Part shown: in pieces, positions 27,522-37,542 of the stretch | How positions within the stretch are numbered: the stretch's first letter is position 1 | How the letters are laid out: each line of letters opens with the position of its first letter | Assembly: GCA_963840725.1 (NCBI GenBank) | Contig: CAWIZY010000018.1 | Coordinates: 248,001 to 312,000 of the forward strand | DNA from: CAVWDU01 sp963840725 | GTDB lineage: Bacteria > Pseudomonadota > Gammaproteobacteria > Pseudomonadales > Halieaceae | DNA length: 64,000 nucleotides | Reading direction: 5' to 3' | Made by a program: the position numbers and the translations under genes | Notes under the pieces: generated by a model | Told to the model about the DNA's origin: nothing | The model's input: only the letters and a program-made list of their open reading frames with translations | Database searches by the model: none

Positions 27522-29276
27522 TTATGCGGCTCCGGGGTCGTCTACTTCCGCCTTCAGAATGTAATCCAGTAGCGGGAACTGCTCAAGTAAATAGGCGCTG
27601 CCCGCTTTCTCGATTGGCCCCTGGCGCCCGCCACGCATGCCACCGCCGGCTTCTTCACCGTATAACGGATAGAGCCTGTCCACGGTGTCCATGCCTTCAA
27701 TGACCCGACCAAATGGCGCGAACCCTTCAGCGTCCAGGCGACTGTTGTCGCCCGTGTTGATGTAGACCTGTGTAGAGCGGGTGTCGGAGCCGGTCATCGC
27801 AAACGCGACCGTCCCGCGGGTATTGCTGGCTACGACCGGGTCGTCACCGATCGTTTGCTGCTTCCATTGTGCGCTGACGTCCGGGTCGCCATGCAGGCCG
27901 AACTGGGCAATGTACCCTTTGACAACCCGGTTGATGTGAACACCGTCATAGAAGCCGTTATTCACCAGTTGGTAGAAGCGGTCGGCGCCTATGGGGGCCA
28001 GCTCGCGCTTCACCCGGACAGTAAATGCGCCCTCAGTGGTTTCGAAGCGGGCATCGAAGTGCTCCGGTGCCGGGGTCTGCCATTGAGCCGCCTCCGGCTC
28101 CAGTAGTAAGGACCGATCGAGCGGAGTGCGGGCGCTGGTCTCGCTGAGCAGGCGGGCCAGGTACGGCCCCCAGATGCTCGGCAGCGAGTGGGTGCCGTGG
28201 CCTCGTGTCAGGGTGGTAATGGGGAGTACCACTGCCCGCCCGTTCGCTACTTTCTCCGTCTCGACTTCGAGAATGCCGAGTTCTGGCGGGTTAACCTGAT
28301 CGTCCGCCGAATTAATGGCAATGAGTGGCGCTGTTATTTTATCAAGCTCTGGTGCAGGGTTGTAATTGCGCGAGGCATCGAAGGCGTAGATCAAATCGTT
28401 GGCGTCCATGCGCGGCAAATAACGTTGCAGCAGAGAGTCCATCAGCGCTTCTGCCGATTCCCGGGTGGGTGCATTGAGCTGATATTGCAGCGGGCTGGAC
28501 ACCATGAAAATCAAGCCATACATGGCCTCCTTAAGACCTGCGGGTTGCTGCTTGTAGTGGCCCCCATGCCACTGTGGGTCGGTACGGACTGCATCAATAA
28601 TCATTTTGCGGGTCATTCGATTACGCCCCGCAATTTCAACCGGTAGGCTGGCCAGGGGCAGCAGTGCATCCATGAAGTCCGGGTAGCGATAGCCCCAGAT
28701 CCAGGTGAACATGCCGCCCATTGAGGTGCCGGTGACCAGCCTGAGATGGTTGACCCCCAGATGCTCGGTCAATAAACGATACTGAGCCTCGACCATATCG
28801 TTGTAGGTGTAGGCGGGGAAGTCGCCGGCCAGACCCTGGCTGGGTTTGCTGGACTCACCGTGACCAATGGCATCCGGGAGAATGATGTAGTATCGGGAGG
28901 CGTCGAGGAGCTGCCCGCGGCCAAACAATACGCCGGCAAACCGGTCACTGAGAAAGCCGCGACCCGTTCCTGTGGTTCCATGCATGATTAGCACGGCATT
29001 GCTGACACGCCCTGACGCGTCGCGCTGGGGTGAGCCCAGCGTGGTGTAGTGCTGGGACAGTTCCATCACCGCTCCGTCTTCAAAGTGGAAGTCGGAGATC
29101 ACAAAATCACCCTGGGTTTCCATCAACTCATCAGCCGCCTGAGTATTCATCGCGGTTGTCTGCAGGATGACGGCAATGATCACGCCGACCCAGGGGGCCA
29201 GATGCCTACGCCAGCGGGTGTCGATAGGGGGGCTCGCTGCGAGTCCGGCATGGCGTTTCGAGTGGGGCAAAAGCAT
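27522..29276 (-). CDS. Secreted fusion of MetX-like alpha/beta hydrolase and cyclophilin-type peptidyl-prolyl isomerase
   Basis: A 584-aa protein with signal peptide (WVGVIIAVILQTTAMNTQA). Residues about 55-385 are an alpha/beta hydrolase of the homoserine-acetyltransferase-like group: oxyanion LIMHGTTGTG, nucleophile elbow GTSMGG (Ser185), acid near Asp325 in INSADDQVNP, His near 360 in LTRGHGTHS. Residues about 405-545 are a cyclophilin domain: FETTEGAFTVRVKRELAPIGADRFYQLV, FYDGVHINRVVKGYIAQFG, RGTVAFAMTGSDTRSTQVYIN and FGRVIEGMDTVDRL. Both are well conserved and continuous, so this is a real fusion. Start ATG 29276 precedes the signal peptide; the frame runs on to 29399. It should act in the periplasm. 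Substrate unknown. Confidence 0.82.
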   Translation of the reverse strand: MLLPHSKRHAGLAASPPIDTRWRRHLAPWVGVIIAVILQTTAMNTQAADELMETQGDFVISDFHFEDGAVMELSQHYTTLGSPQRDASGRVSNAVLIMHGTTGTGRGFLSDRFAGVLFGRGQLLDASRYYIILPDAIGHGESSKPSQGLAGDFPAYTYNDMVEAQYRLLTEHLGVNHLRLVTGTSMGGMFTWIWGYRYPDFMDALLPLASLPVEIAGRNRMTRKMIIDAVRTDPQWHGGHYKQQPAGLKEAMYGLIFMVSSPLQYQLNAPTRESAEALMDSLLQRYLPRMDANDLIYAFDASRNYNPAPELDKITAPLIAINSADDQVNPPELGILEVETEKVANGRAVVLPITTLTRGHGTHSLPSIWGPYLARLLSETSARTPLDRSLLLEPEAAQWQTPAPEHFDARFETTEGAFTVRVKRELAPIGADRFYQLVNNGFYDGVHINRVVKGYIAQFGLHGDPDVSAQWKQQTIGDDPVVASNTRGTVAFAMTGSDTRSTQVYINTGDNSRLDAEGFAPFGRVIEGMDTVDRLYPLYGEEAGGGMRGGRQGPIEKAGSAYLLEQFPLLDYILKAEVDDPGAA

Positions 29277-29444
29277 GACAGGGAATCCATCGGAGTGGCA
29301 CGGGGTAAGAATTGAAGAAGGTACCGCTTTACAGCGACGCTGACAAATCGTGAGGGCTGCTGTGATGGCTCGGTGCGCGGGCGTTTTCTCGCGGTTCAAA
29401 CGCTGCTACCATCGGGGACTTGTTACATTGCTCAGGCGTTTATT

Positions 29445-31603
29445 ATGGCTCGGACTTTCACACGCATTTTTCTCAGCGGCCTCGTCGCTTACTGCGGCGC
29501 TGCCAGCGGCGCAGATAACCGCGGGGTTGATTCCCTCGTAGATACCCACGGGGAGGCGCAGGTGGACTCCTCCAGATTGCTGGCCGCCGAAGCAGATACC
29601 GCCAACTGGATGTCTTACGGTCGCACCTACAGTGAACAGCGCTACAGCCCGCTGAAAGGCCATCAACAGCGACACAGTCGATAAACTCGGTCTGGCCTGG
29701 TCGTATGATCTGCACACCGAGCGCGGGGTAGAAGCAACGCCGCTGGTGGTCGACGGAGTGATGTACACCACCTCTTCCTGGAGCATTGTCCATGCTCTGG
29801 ATGCCAGAACCGGTAAACATCTGTGGACCTATGACCCGCGAGTGGCGAAGGACAAGGCCCGACATGCCTGCTGCGACGTGGTTAATCGCGGAGTTGCGGT
29901 ATGGGAAGGGCAGGTGTTTGTGGGTGCACTGGACGGCCGCCTGGTGGCACTGGATGCAGCCACGGGTAATGTGAACTGGGAAGTTGCCACGGTCGACCCA
30001 CTCATGCCTTACACGATTACCGGTGCACCTCGGGTCATCGACGGCAAGGTGCTGATTGGCAACGGGGGCGCGGAATACGGTGTGCGCGGTTTTCTCGGTG
30101 CCTATGCGGCCGAAAACAGGCAAGCTGATCTGGCGTTTCTACACGGTGCCCGGGGATCCGTCGAAGGGGCTTTGAGAACGACGCCATGGCAATGGCGGCG
30201 AAGACCTGGAACGGCAAGTGGTGGGAAATCGGCGGTGGCGGCGGCACGGTTTGGGACGCCATGGCCTACGATCCGGAACTGGACCTGCTCTATATCGGCG
30301 TCGGTAACGGTACCCCCTGGAACCGGGAGATACGCTCCCCCGGCGGTGGTGACAACCTGTTTCTCTCCTCTATCGTCGCGGTGCGGCCCGACAACCGGCG
30401 AATACGTCTGGCACTACCAGACGACCCCGGGCGAGACCTGGGACTACACCGCCACCCAGCACATTATCCTGGCGGATATCGAGCTCGACGGCAAAACCCG
30501 CAAAGTGTTGATGCAGGCGCCCAAGAACGGCTTCTTCTACGTACTTGATCGCACCGATGGCACTTTGCTCAGCGCAAAGAATTACATGGATATCACCTGG
30601 GCGACGCATGTGGATATGGAGACCGGCCGTCCGGTGGAGGTGAAGGGGGCTCGCTACGAGGATAAGCCGTTCCTGATTTTCCCGTCTTACCTGGGTGGAC
30701 ACAACTGGCACCCCATGTCCTATAACCCCATGACCGGTCTGGTGTACATCCCGGTGCTGGATTTTCCGGCAAACTACGGGCAGCAGGAGGTCTTCGAGTA
30801 TCGGTCTGGCGTTATGAACACCGGGACTGACGGCATTATCGGCAGTCTGCCCGACTCCCAGGCCGAGCGCGATGCGCTGGGCGCCTTGATCAAGGGCCGC
30901 CTGGTGGCCTGGGATCCGGTGCGCGCAGCGGGAAGCCTGGCGGGTAGAGCACAGCGGCACCTGGAACGGCGGCACCCTGGCTACGGCCGGCAACCTGGTC
31001 TTTCAGGGCACAGCGGCGGGCAATCTGGTGGCCTTCAGGGCCGACAATGGCGACCGTCTCTGGGACTTCCCGGCCCAGACCGGCATTGTGGCGCCGGCCA
31101 TGACCTATGAACTCGATGGCGAGCAGTACATTACGGTTAACGCTGGCTGGGGAGGGGCTTATGCGCTGGTTTTCGGCGAATATGTGCAGGCGGAAAGCCT
31201 GCCCAATGTCAGCCGCGTGCTGACTTTCAAACTGGGGGCCAATAAGACTCTGCCGGCGGTCGACTGGAGGCCCAGTGTCACCTTCAATCCGCCGCAGCAA
31301 ACCGCCGATGCGGCGACTCTGCGAGAGGGCTTTGCCCATTACCAGGACAACTGCATGGCCTGCCACGGCCTCAACGCCGTCTCCGGCCTGTTAATCCCCG
31401 ATCTGCGCGGTTCGGGGTATCTGCATGACGCCAAGGCCTGGCGCAGCGTAGTGCTGGGCGGCGCTTTAGCGGAACGGGGTATGCCGTCGATGGCGAAGGC
31501 GCTGACCGATGCCGAAGCCGAGGCAGTGCGCGCCTACGTGATCCAGCAGGCGCAGCGTGGGGCAGCGCTGCGGCAGCAGCAGAAGCCGGCCTCTGCGCCC
31601 TGA
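29445..31603 (+). pseudogene. PQQ-dependent quinohaemoprotein alcohol dehydrogenase, disrupted by five +1 frameshifts
   Basis: Read across frames, this is a ~715-aa periplasmic quinohaemoprotein alcohol dehydrogenase: signal peptide (MARTFTRIFLSGLVAYCG), an eight-bladed PQQ propeller (NWMSYGRTYSEQRYSPLK, HACCDVVNRGVAVW with the PQQ-binding disulfide Cys pair, TPGETWDYTATQHIIL) and a C-terminal cytochrome c domain with haem motif CMACH. The frame shifts by one extra base at about 29658 (GG), 30113-30116 (AAAA), 30166-30169 (GGGG), 30393 (AA) and about 30920. Between shifts the protein is well conserved with no other stops. Either a very recent pseudogene or a cluster of assembly insertions. 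In relatives it oxidises primary alcohols and passes electrons to a cytochrome. Confidence 0.85.
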
Positions 31604-31657
31604 AGCCAGCCTCCGCGCCCTGACCCAAAGGCGGTCCCCGCGCCGCGGCAAACCGGT

Positions 31658-33490
31658 TTACTGCAGGCCCAGGAAACCGCCGGACTGGTGTTTCCAGAGG
31701 CGGGCGTAGATGCCGTCGCGGGCGAGTAGCTCAGCATGGGTGCCGGATTCAACGATGCGGCCCTGGTCCAGCACCAGGAGCCGGTCCATGGCCGCAATCG
31801 TGGACAACCGATGCGCGATGGCAATCACCGTCTTGCCCTCCATCAGTTTGTACAGGCTGTCCTGGATGGCGACTTCGATCTCCGAGTCCAGCGCGGCGGT
31901 GGCCTCATCCAGAATCAGGATGGGCGCGTCTTTCAACATCACCCGAGCGATGGCGATCCGCTGGCGCTGTCCGCCACTGAGCTTCACCCCGCGCTCGCCG
32001 ACCTGGGCATCGAAACCGCTGCGGCCGCTACTGTCTCTGAGGCTCTGGATAAAGTCCCAGGCTTCGGCCTGCCGAACGGCGCGTTCTATCGCTGCCTCGG
32101 AGGCACCCTCGCGGCCGTAGAGTATGTTCTCCCGCACACTGCGGTGCAGTAGCGAGGTGTCCTGGGTGACCATACCAATATTGGCGCGCAGACTGTCCTG
32201 GCTGACCTGGCGGATGTCTTGTCCGTCAATCGTGATACAGCCGTCCTGCAGGTTGTAGAACCGCAGCAGCAGGTTGACCAGGGTCGATTTACCGGCTCCG
32301 GAATGGCCGACCACTCCGACTTTTTCTCCGGCGGAGACCACCAGGTTGAGATCACTGAACACGGGCTTGCTCTCGCCGTAGCGGAAGCCGACATGATCGA
32401 AACGAATTTCACCTCGCGGCACCACCAGCGCCGGGGCCCGGTCCCGGTCCGAGACGCTGATATCCCCCGAAAGTGTCTGGCTGCCATCGCGGACTGTGCC
32501 AATGTTCTCGAACAGGTCGGAGACTTCCCACATAATCCATTCCGAGGTGCCATTCAGGCGCAGACAGAGGGCTACAGCGGCCGCGATCGCCCCGGGCGAG
32601 ATCGCATCCCCCAGCCACAGGTAGATCGCCATGGCGACCACGGCAAAAACCATGACCACGTTATTCGCTGTTACGGCGGTTTCCATCCAGGTCACCAACC
32701 GCATCTGTGGGTGTACGGTTTGCAGGAATTCTTCCATACCTTCGCGGGCATAGTCTGATTCGCGTCGTGCGTGGGAAAACAGTTTCACCGTGGAGATGTT
32801 GGTGTAGCTATCACTGATGCGGCCGGTCATGCTTGCCCGGGCGTCCGCCTGCCATTCGGACACCGTCAACAGCCGTGGCAGCACGAGATAGAGTATCCCG
32901 ATGTAAACGGCTACCCAGAGCAGCAGGGGCAATACCAAACGGATGTCGACGCTGGCAAACAGGCCGAGGGTGGTCAGGAAATAAACGCCCACATACACCA
33001 GTATATCCAGCAGTTTCATTACCGTAGTGCGCACCGCCAGCGCCGTCTGCATGACCCGTGTTGCGATTCGCCCGGCAAACTCATCGTGGAAAAAACTGAC
33101 ACTTTGGCGCAGTAGATAGCGATGGGCCTGCCATCGCACGATCATCGGGAAGTTACCCATAAGGGTCTGGTGGATCAGCAGTGACTGTAATCCCACCAGC
33201 ACGGGCAGGGCGAACAACAAAGCGACACCCAGCCACAGTAAATGACCGCCGGCCCCGGCTCTGAATTCCGCCGGGGTATGCGCTGCCAGCCAATCCACCC
33301 ATTCACCCATCAGCCCGAATAGCGATACCTCAACAATGGCTACAGCGGTGCTCAGCAGGGCCATGAGTATCAGGTATATCTCCAGGCCCCGGGTATAGTG
33401 CCGGCAGAACTGGTAGACGTTCCGGGGGGATTTAGCCGGAGGGGTGTCCGGAAATGGATTCACCAGGTTCTCAAAAAATCGGAACAGCAT
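31658..33490 (-). CDS. ABC transporter, fused permease/ATPase (exporter)
   Basis: A 610-aa half-transporter: six-helix membrane domain (about 30-330) followed by an ATPase with Walker A GHSGAGKST, Q-loop MVTQDTSLLHRSVRENILYG, signature LSGGQRQR, Walker B ILILDEATAALD and H-loop AIAHRLST. This is the type I exporter (MsbA-like) layout, working as a homodimer. The start at 33490 (MLFRFFENL) fits the family; the frame runs on to 33571. The N-terminal LYxFCRHYTRGLE-like sequence resembles the YddA/YojI-like group, but substrate cannot be deduced. Confidence 0.88.
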   Translation of the reverse strand: MLFRFFENLVNPFPDTPPAKSPRNVYQFCRHYTRGLEIYLILMALLSTAVAIVEVSLFGLMGEWVDWLAAHTPAEFRAGAGGHLLWLGVALLFALPVLVGLQSLLIHQTLMGNFPMIVRWQAHRYLLRQSVSFFHDEFAGRIATRVMQTALAVRTTVMKLLDILVYVGVYFLTTLGLFASVDIRLVLPLLLWVAVYIGILYLVLPRLLTVSEWQADARASMTGRISDSYTNISTVKLFSHARRESDYAREGMEEFLQTVHPQMRLVTWMETAVTANNVVMVFAVVAMAIYLWLGDAISPGAIAAAVALCLRLNGTSEWIMWEVSDLFENIGTVRDGSQTLSGDISVSDRDRAPALVVPRGEIRFDHVGFRYGESKPVFSDLNLVVSAGEKVGVVGHSGAGKSTLVNLLLRFYNLQDGCITIDGQDIRQVSQDSLRANIGMVTQDTSLLHRSVRENILYGREGASEAAIERAVRQAEAWDFIQSLRDSSGRSGFDAQVGERGVKLSGGQRQRIAIARVMLKDAPILILDEATAALDSEIEVAIQDSLYKLMEGKTVIAIAHRLSTIAAMDRLLVLDQGRIVESGTHAELLARDGIYARLWKHQSGGFLGLQ

Positions 33491-33700
33491 GTCGTTCTTC
33501 GCCCGTCTTGTCCGTTCAAGGTAAACACTGCGATTTTGCGGAGGAGGTTGCCTGCAGTTTTTTGTCGACAAGGTCCTGCCGACCTGACTCGCGCCACCAT
33601 GTGGTGAGGGACCCTGGCCGGCGCCTGATTATGCCTGAGTGACGGCAGATGTATAGACGGGCGTCCCGCGCAGGCGCTGCAATGGAGCAGGAATTAGCCT

Positions 33701-34669
33701 ATGCTTGCGCTTTCAGGTTTACGGGGGTTTGGCATGACACCAGGAGAGCGGTATCCGATTGGCATACCAGGACAAAAGTGGGGCGATCCTGAAAAAACTG
33801 CCTGGCTTGAGTCGCAGGTGTTGCAGCGATCCTATGAACAGGACGTGCTCGCCCGGTTGCAGCCGTTGCGAGAGCGCTTCGATGTGGTCGAGTACGGCCG
33901 GCTTGCTAACTACCCGGGAACAGGAACGGGCAAAGACTATCCGCTGCTGGCGGCCAAGAGCCGGAAATGGCGGGATGGGCGCCCTGTGGCACTGGTGACC
34001 GGGGGCGTGCACGGCTACGAGACCAGCGGTGTGCTGGGCGCTCTGCGCTTTTTGGAAACGAGCGCCGAGGTATACAGCAACGACTTCAACGTACTGGTTG
34101 CACCCTGCGTCAGTCCCTGGGGCTATGAAACCATCAACCGCTGGAACCCCGCAGCGATTGACCCCAATCGCGCCTTTACATCGAACAGTCCTGCGCCGGA
34201 ATCCGCCGCGTTGATGCAGCTATTGGCGACGACGCCCGGGCCGATGGAGGTGCATATCGATCTGCACGAGACCACAGACAGCGATAACGACGAATTTCGG
34301 CCTGCGCTCGCTGCCCGCGATGCGGTGGAGCAGGATAACTGGAACATTCCCGACGGTTTTTACCTGGTGGGCGATACCGAGGTCCCGGCGCATGCGTTTC
34401 AGGCAGCGATCATCGCCCGGGTGCAGCAGGTGACTCATATTGCTCCCGCAGATGATCAGGGCAAACTGATCGGCGTGTCGCTGACACAGCCGGGCGTCAT
34501 TAACTATGCCACCGGTTCACTGGGCTTGTGTGCCGGGGTGACTTCCGCAGCGTATCGCACCACCACCGAAGTCTATCCTGATAGCCCCAGAGTTGATGGC
34601 GAAAACTGTATCCTGGCGCAACTGGCGGCGATCGAGGGGGGGCTGGACTATGTTATTGCCTCGCGCTGA
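33701..34669 (+). CDS. M14-family zinc amidohydrolase (carboxypeptidase/aspartoacylase-like)
   Basis: A 322-aa protein with an M14 zinc site: VTGGVHGYETSGVLGALRFL (first His and Glu ligands) and EVHIDLHETTDSDN (second His), with TTEVYPDS carrying the likely catalytic Glu. The arrangement resembles succinylglutamate desuccinylase/aspartoacylase and small M14 carboxypeptidases, with no signal peptide. It would deacylate or trim a peptide or N-acyl amino acid; substrate unknown. Start at 33701 (AGGAA upstream) versus 33734 (GGGGG upstream) is undecided; I give the longer. Confidence 0.72.
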   Translation: MLALSGLRGFGMTPGERYPIGIPGQKWGDPEKTAWLESQVLQRSYEQDVLARLQPLRERFDVVEYGRLANYPGTGTGKDYPLLAAKSRKWRDGRPVALVTGGVHGYETSGVLGALRFLETSAEVYSNDFNVLVAPCVSPWGYETINRWNPAAIDPNRAFTSNSPAPESAALMQLLATTPGPMEVHIDLHETTDSDNDEFRPALAARDAVEQDNWNIPDGFYLVGDTEVPAHAFQAAIIARVQQVTHIAPADDQGKLIGVSLTQPGVINYATGSLGLCAGVTSAAYRTTTEVYPDSPRVDGENCILAQLAAIEGGLDYVIASR

Positions 34670-34774
34670 ACCCTGTTGCCAGCCGCAACGGGAACTGCCG
34701 GAAGCTGTCGGACAAGCAACTGCTGTTTGCAGCGGCACAATCCGGGCCCGAGATGACGCCAGGGAGGTAGTGAA

Positions 34775-35509
34775 GTGTCCGAAATGAAACGAATTGCACT
34801 GCTGATAGACTGCGACAACGTCAGCCATACGGCGATTGAGGGCGTGCTCGAGGAACTGGCAAAAAGTGGCACCGTCAATGTCCGCCATGCGCACGGCGAC
34901 TGGAATAGTCAGTCACTGGCGGGCTGGGTAGAAAAACTTCACCCCCATGCGATTCGCCCCATGCAGCAATTCGCCTACACCCGCGGCAAGAACGCCACCG
35001 ACTCGGCGATGATTATCGACGCCATGGACTTGCTCTATAGCGGCAATGTAGACGCGTTTGCCCTGATGACCAGCGACAGTGATTTCACCCCGCTGGTGCT
35101 GAGAATTCTGGAAAGCGGGTTTCCGGTTTACGGGTTCGGTGAAAAAAAGACGCCGAAACCGTTTGTGGACAGTTGCTCGCCCTTTATCTACGTTGAAAAC
35201 TTACTCGAGACCGCTGCCGATGACTCGGTTGACGACAAGCCGCGCGCCCGCAAAACCAAGGGCCAGCTGAGGCAGAACGCCTCGCTGGTGAAACTACTGC
35301 GCACGGCGGTCGAACAATGCTCGGATGACGATCATTGGGCCAATATGGGCCAGGTGGCGAATTACATCTCAAACAACAACAGTTCGTTTTCATCAATCAA
35401 TTACGGGTATCGCAGAGTCAGTGATCTTATTCGCGCTAGCGAGCTGTTTGACGTCGAGTTCAGAAACGGCACAGCCATGTACATCCGCGATGCCCGCAAA
35501 TCGGCTTAG
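34775..35509 (+). CDS. NYN-domain ribonuclease-like protein with C-terminal LOTUS/OST-HTH domain
   Basis: A 244-aa protein. N-terminal NYN (PIN-like) domain with acidic residues in LLIDCDNVSH, and further acids in ATDSAMIIDAMDLLYSG and FALMTSDSDFTPLV. After a basic linker (KPRARKTKGQLRQ) the C-terminal ~75 residues (SLVKLLRTAVEQCSDDDHWANMGQV, NYGYRRVSDLIRASELFDVE) match a LOTUS/OST-HTH RNA-binding module. Family members are metal-dependent RNases or RNA-binding regulators. GTG start with GGGAGGTAG upstream. Cytoplasmic. Cellular target unknown. Confidence 0.85.
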   Translation: MSEMKRIALLIDCDNVSHTAIEGVLEELAKSGTVNVRHAHGDWNSQSLAGWVEKLHPHAIRPMQQFAYTRGKNATDSAMIIDAMDLLYSGNVDAFALMTSDSDFTPLVLRILESGFPVYGFGEKKTPKPFVDSCSPFIYVENLLETAADDSVDDKPRARKTKGQLRQNASLVKLLRTAVEQCSDDDHWANMGQVANYISNNNSSFSSINYGYRRVSDLIRASELFDVEFRNGTAMYIRDARKSA

Positions 35510-35553
35510 CCTTCCCGCATGGCCTGAATCAGCACCACACGGGGCACACTCTC

Positions 35554-35952
35554 TCAGTCGTCAGCCGCAACAGCAGCCGATGCTGCTACTTTCCAGTTGC
35601 CATTGCGGACACGCCACACATGCATGCTGGAATGGGCTTTGTCGCCGGTTCCCGAGGTGTGAACCATGATCACAACCTTGTCGTTAACCTTGTTTATCTT
35701 GTAACCGCCGGCAACATAGGGCTCTCCTGGGGGTGCCTTGGTCAACTCATCCATCAATTGTTTCCGGCTGCTGGTGCCATCTTCCGTAAGCAGAATAAAG
35801 TCTTCCGTAAGCAGCGCCTCCAGCTGTTCGGGCTTGGTCGCCTCTCCCCACTCGCGATCCAGCTTGATCAGTTTTTCTTCCAGGTCGGCGAGGGCGCTCT
35901 GAGCGAACAAGCCCAGAGTGACGCTCAGGGCTATAGCTAAACGCTGTGTCAT
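35554..35952 (-). CDS. Secreted NTF2/SnoaL-like (DUF4440) protein
   Basis: A 132-aa protein with a signal peptide (MTQRLAIALSVTLGLFAQSALA). The rest (LIKLDREWGEATKPEQLEALLTEDFILLTEDG, SSRKQLMDELTK, SSMHVWRVRNGNWKVAASAAV) is the NTF2-like cone fold of the DUF4440 family. No catalytic residues are diagnostic. Start ATG 35952 has GGAGAAACC upstream, and the frame continues to 35997 without a better start. Function unknown. Confidence 0.8.
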   Translation of the reverse strand: MTQRLAIALSVTLGLFAQSALADLEEKLIKLDREWGEATKPEQLEALLTEDFILLTEDGTSSRKQLMDELTKAPPGEPYVAGGYKINKVNDKVVIMVHTSGTGDKAHSSMHVWRVRNGNWKVAASAAVAADD

Positions 35953-36131
35953 GGTAGGTTTCTCCAGTGTGGTATCGGTTGGTACGTCGTTGAGCATAGT
36001 TCAGGTGATATCAATCCGCAAAGCCGGCGGCTTTCAGTGGGGACACTCACAGAGACTATCCGGACGTTGTTGCAGGCTCTGTGATACGCTTGGGGCCGGG
36101 TAGTGAGCAGGCCCCGGGCCGGGAGAGAGTC

Positions 36132-36374
36132 GTGACATTTAAAGTGAGTAATATCGAGGAATTAAACCTCTTGTTGTTGTTTGACACCGCAAGCCAGGAG
36201 CACGGGATAAAAGTGCACTCCAGTGCGCGTCCGGAGGTGATAACCGCCTGTGAGGGGCTGTGTAATAAGGGTCTGGTTACCCAGCACGATGGTGGCTACC
36301 TCACGGATGCCGGTATCGAGGCGTTGGCACATGCGGAGGTACTCGCCGGTCTACTGGGTAATAACGAGACCTGA
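36132..36374 (+). CDS. TIGR02647-family small protein
   Basis: An 80-aa protein: MTFKVSNIEELNLLLLFDTA, GIKVHSSARPEVITACEGLCNKGLVTQHDGGYLTDAGIEALAHAE. The pattern (ELN.LL.F, GIKVH, GLitq.DGGYLT..G...A.Ha) fits TIGR02647, a small family of gammaproteobacteria with a winged-helix-like look and no known role. The GTG at 36132 has GGGAGAGAG just upstream; an upstream ATG at 36081 in frame has a poor site. Confidence 0.82.
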   Translation: MTFKVSNIEELNLLLLFDTASQEHGIKVHSSARPEVITACEGLCNKGLVTQHDGGYLTDAGIEALAHAEVLAGLLGNNET

Positions 36375-36484
36375 GTAGTGGCATCGCCGCTGGCAGGCGT
36401 TTCCCGACGCGGCGCGCGCCAGGATCTCTGCGCAATGGCGAGTTTTCGGTAGACCACGGTGTATCAACTAACGGAGAACGTTTA

Positions 36485-37468
36485 ATGAAATTCCTAGTGC
36501 TTCCGATCGTCACAGGCTTGATTGGCTTCAGTACGGTCACAGCCGCTGAGCCGCCGCTGAAAGCCGTCCAGGCCAATGACTTTATTGCGTTATTCGAAAA
36601 GATGAGTGGCAGTCAACCGGGACATCGCAGAGCCCATGCCGAAGGAGTATGCGCCGCCGCCCGCTTTACCCCCGCTGCGAACAAAGCCTTCCTCGATGCC
36701 CCATTGCTCTCCAGTGGCGAATTGCCGGCAATCATGCGGTTCTCAGTAGGCGGTGGGCAGCCCAAGGCCGATGAGCGCAAGCCCGGAACACGGGGTGTGG
36801 GTTTGCGGATCAAGCTTCCCGGGGGTGGAAATCATATTTTTACGGGCAACAACTTTCCGGTATTTGCCGGCAAAGACCCGGACACGTTTTTCGGCTTCCT
36901 CTCGACCTTGTTGCCGGATGAAAACGGTGAGCGACATCCGGAGAAAACGCTGGCATTCATCCGCAGCCATCCCAGTGTCCAGGCCAACGCGGCCTGGCGG
37001 CGCAGCGCCAAAACCGCCGCCTCCTATGCCAATACGGAGTTTTATGGATTGCACACCTTCTACTTTCAGGGGGATGCCGGTGAGCGCACAAAATTCCGCT
37101 GGCAGTTGGTTCCTGATCTCGGGGTAGCCGTGCTGGATCAAGAAGCCGCCGCCAGTAAACCCGCCGCGTTTCTTGCGCAGACCCTGGCGCAGCAGTTGGA
37201 GCAGGGTACGGTAAGCTTCAAACTGGTGGCCAATATCGGCGAGGCCGCAGATAGTGATATTGATCCCTCCGTGCAGTGGCCGGAGGATCGCCCTCAGGTC
37301 ACCCTGGGTACAGTGAGAGTCACGGCGTCCGGAGGCACGCAATGCCGCGACCTGAACTTCGACCCCAATGTGCTTTCGGCCGGTTTTGAGCCCAGCGATG
37401 ACCCGGTGCTGAGAATGCGCTCCCCGGCCTATGCCATTTCCTTTGCCAAGCGTTTGAGCGGAAACTGA
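36485..37468 (+). CDS. Periplasmic catalase-like haem peroxidase (SrpA-type)
   Basis: A 327-aa minimal catalase-fold protein with a signal peptide (FLVLPIVTGLIGFSTVTAA). Visible: GHRRAHAEGVCAAARF (distal His region), MRFSVGGGQPKADERKPGTRGVGLRIKLPGG, PVFAGKDPDTFFGF and the proximal haem-ligand region RMRSPAYAISFAKRLSG (R-x-x-x-Y type). At 327 aa it matches catalase-family peroxidases rather than full catalases. Expected to handle peroxide in the periplasm. GGAGAACG just before the ATG supports the start. Confidence 0.86.
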   Translation: MKFLVLPIVTGLIGFSTVTAAEPPLKAVQANDFIALFEKMSGSQPGHRRAHAEGVCAAARFTPAANKAFLDAPLLSSGELPAIMRFSVGGGQPKADERKPGTRGVGLRIKLPGGGNHIFTGNNFPVFAGKDPDTFFGFLSTLLPDENGERHPEKTLAFIRSHPSVQANAAWRRSAKTAASYANTEFYGLHTFYFQGDAGERTKFRWQLVPDLGVAVLDQEAAASKPAAFLAQTLAQQLEQGTVSFKLVANIGEAADSDIDPSVQWPEDRPQVTLGTVRVTASGGTQCRDLNFDPNVLSAGFEPSDDPVLRMRSPAYAISFAKRLSGN

Positions 37469-37542
37469 CCGGTCTGCTCCACGTCGGCTGGCCTCAAACT
37501 CGAGGCTAAAGTGGCACCTTCAGGGACCGGCAGGGTCGGCCA

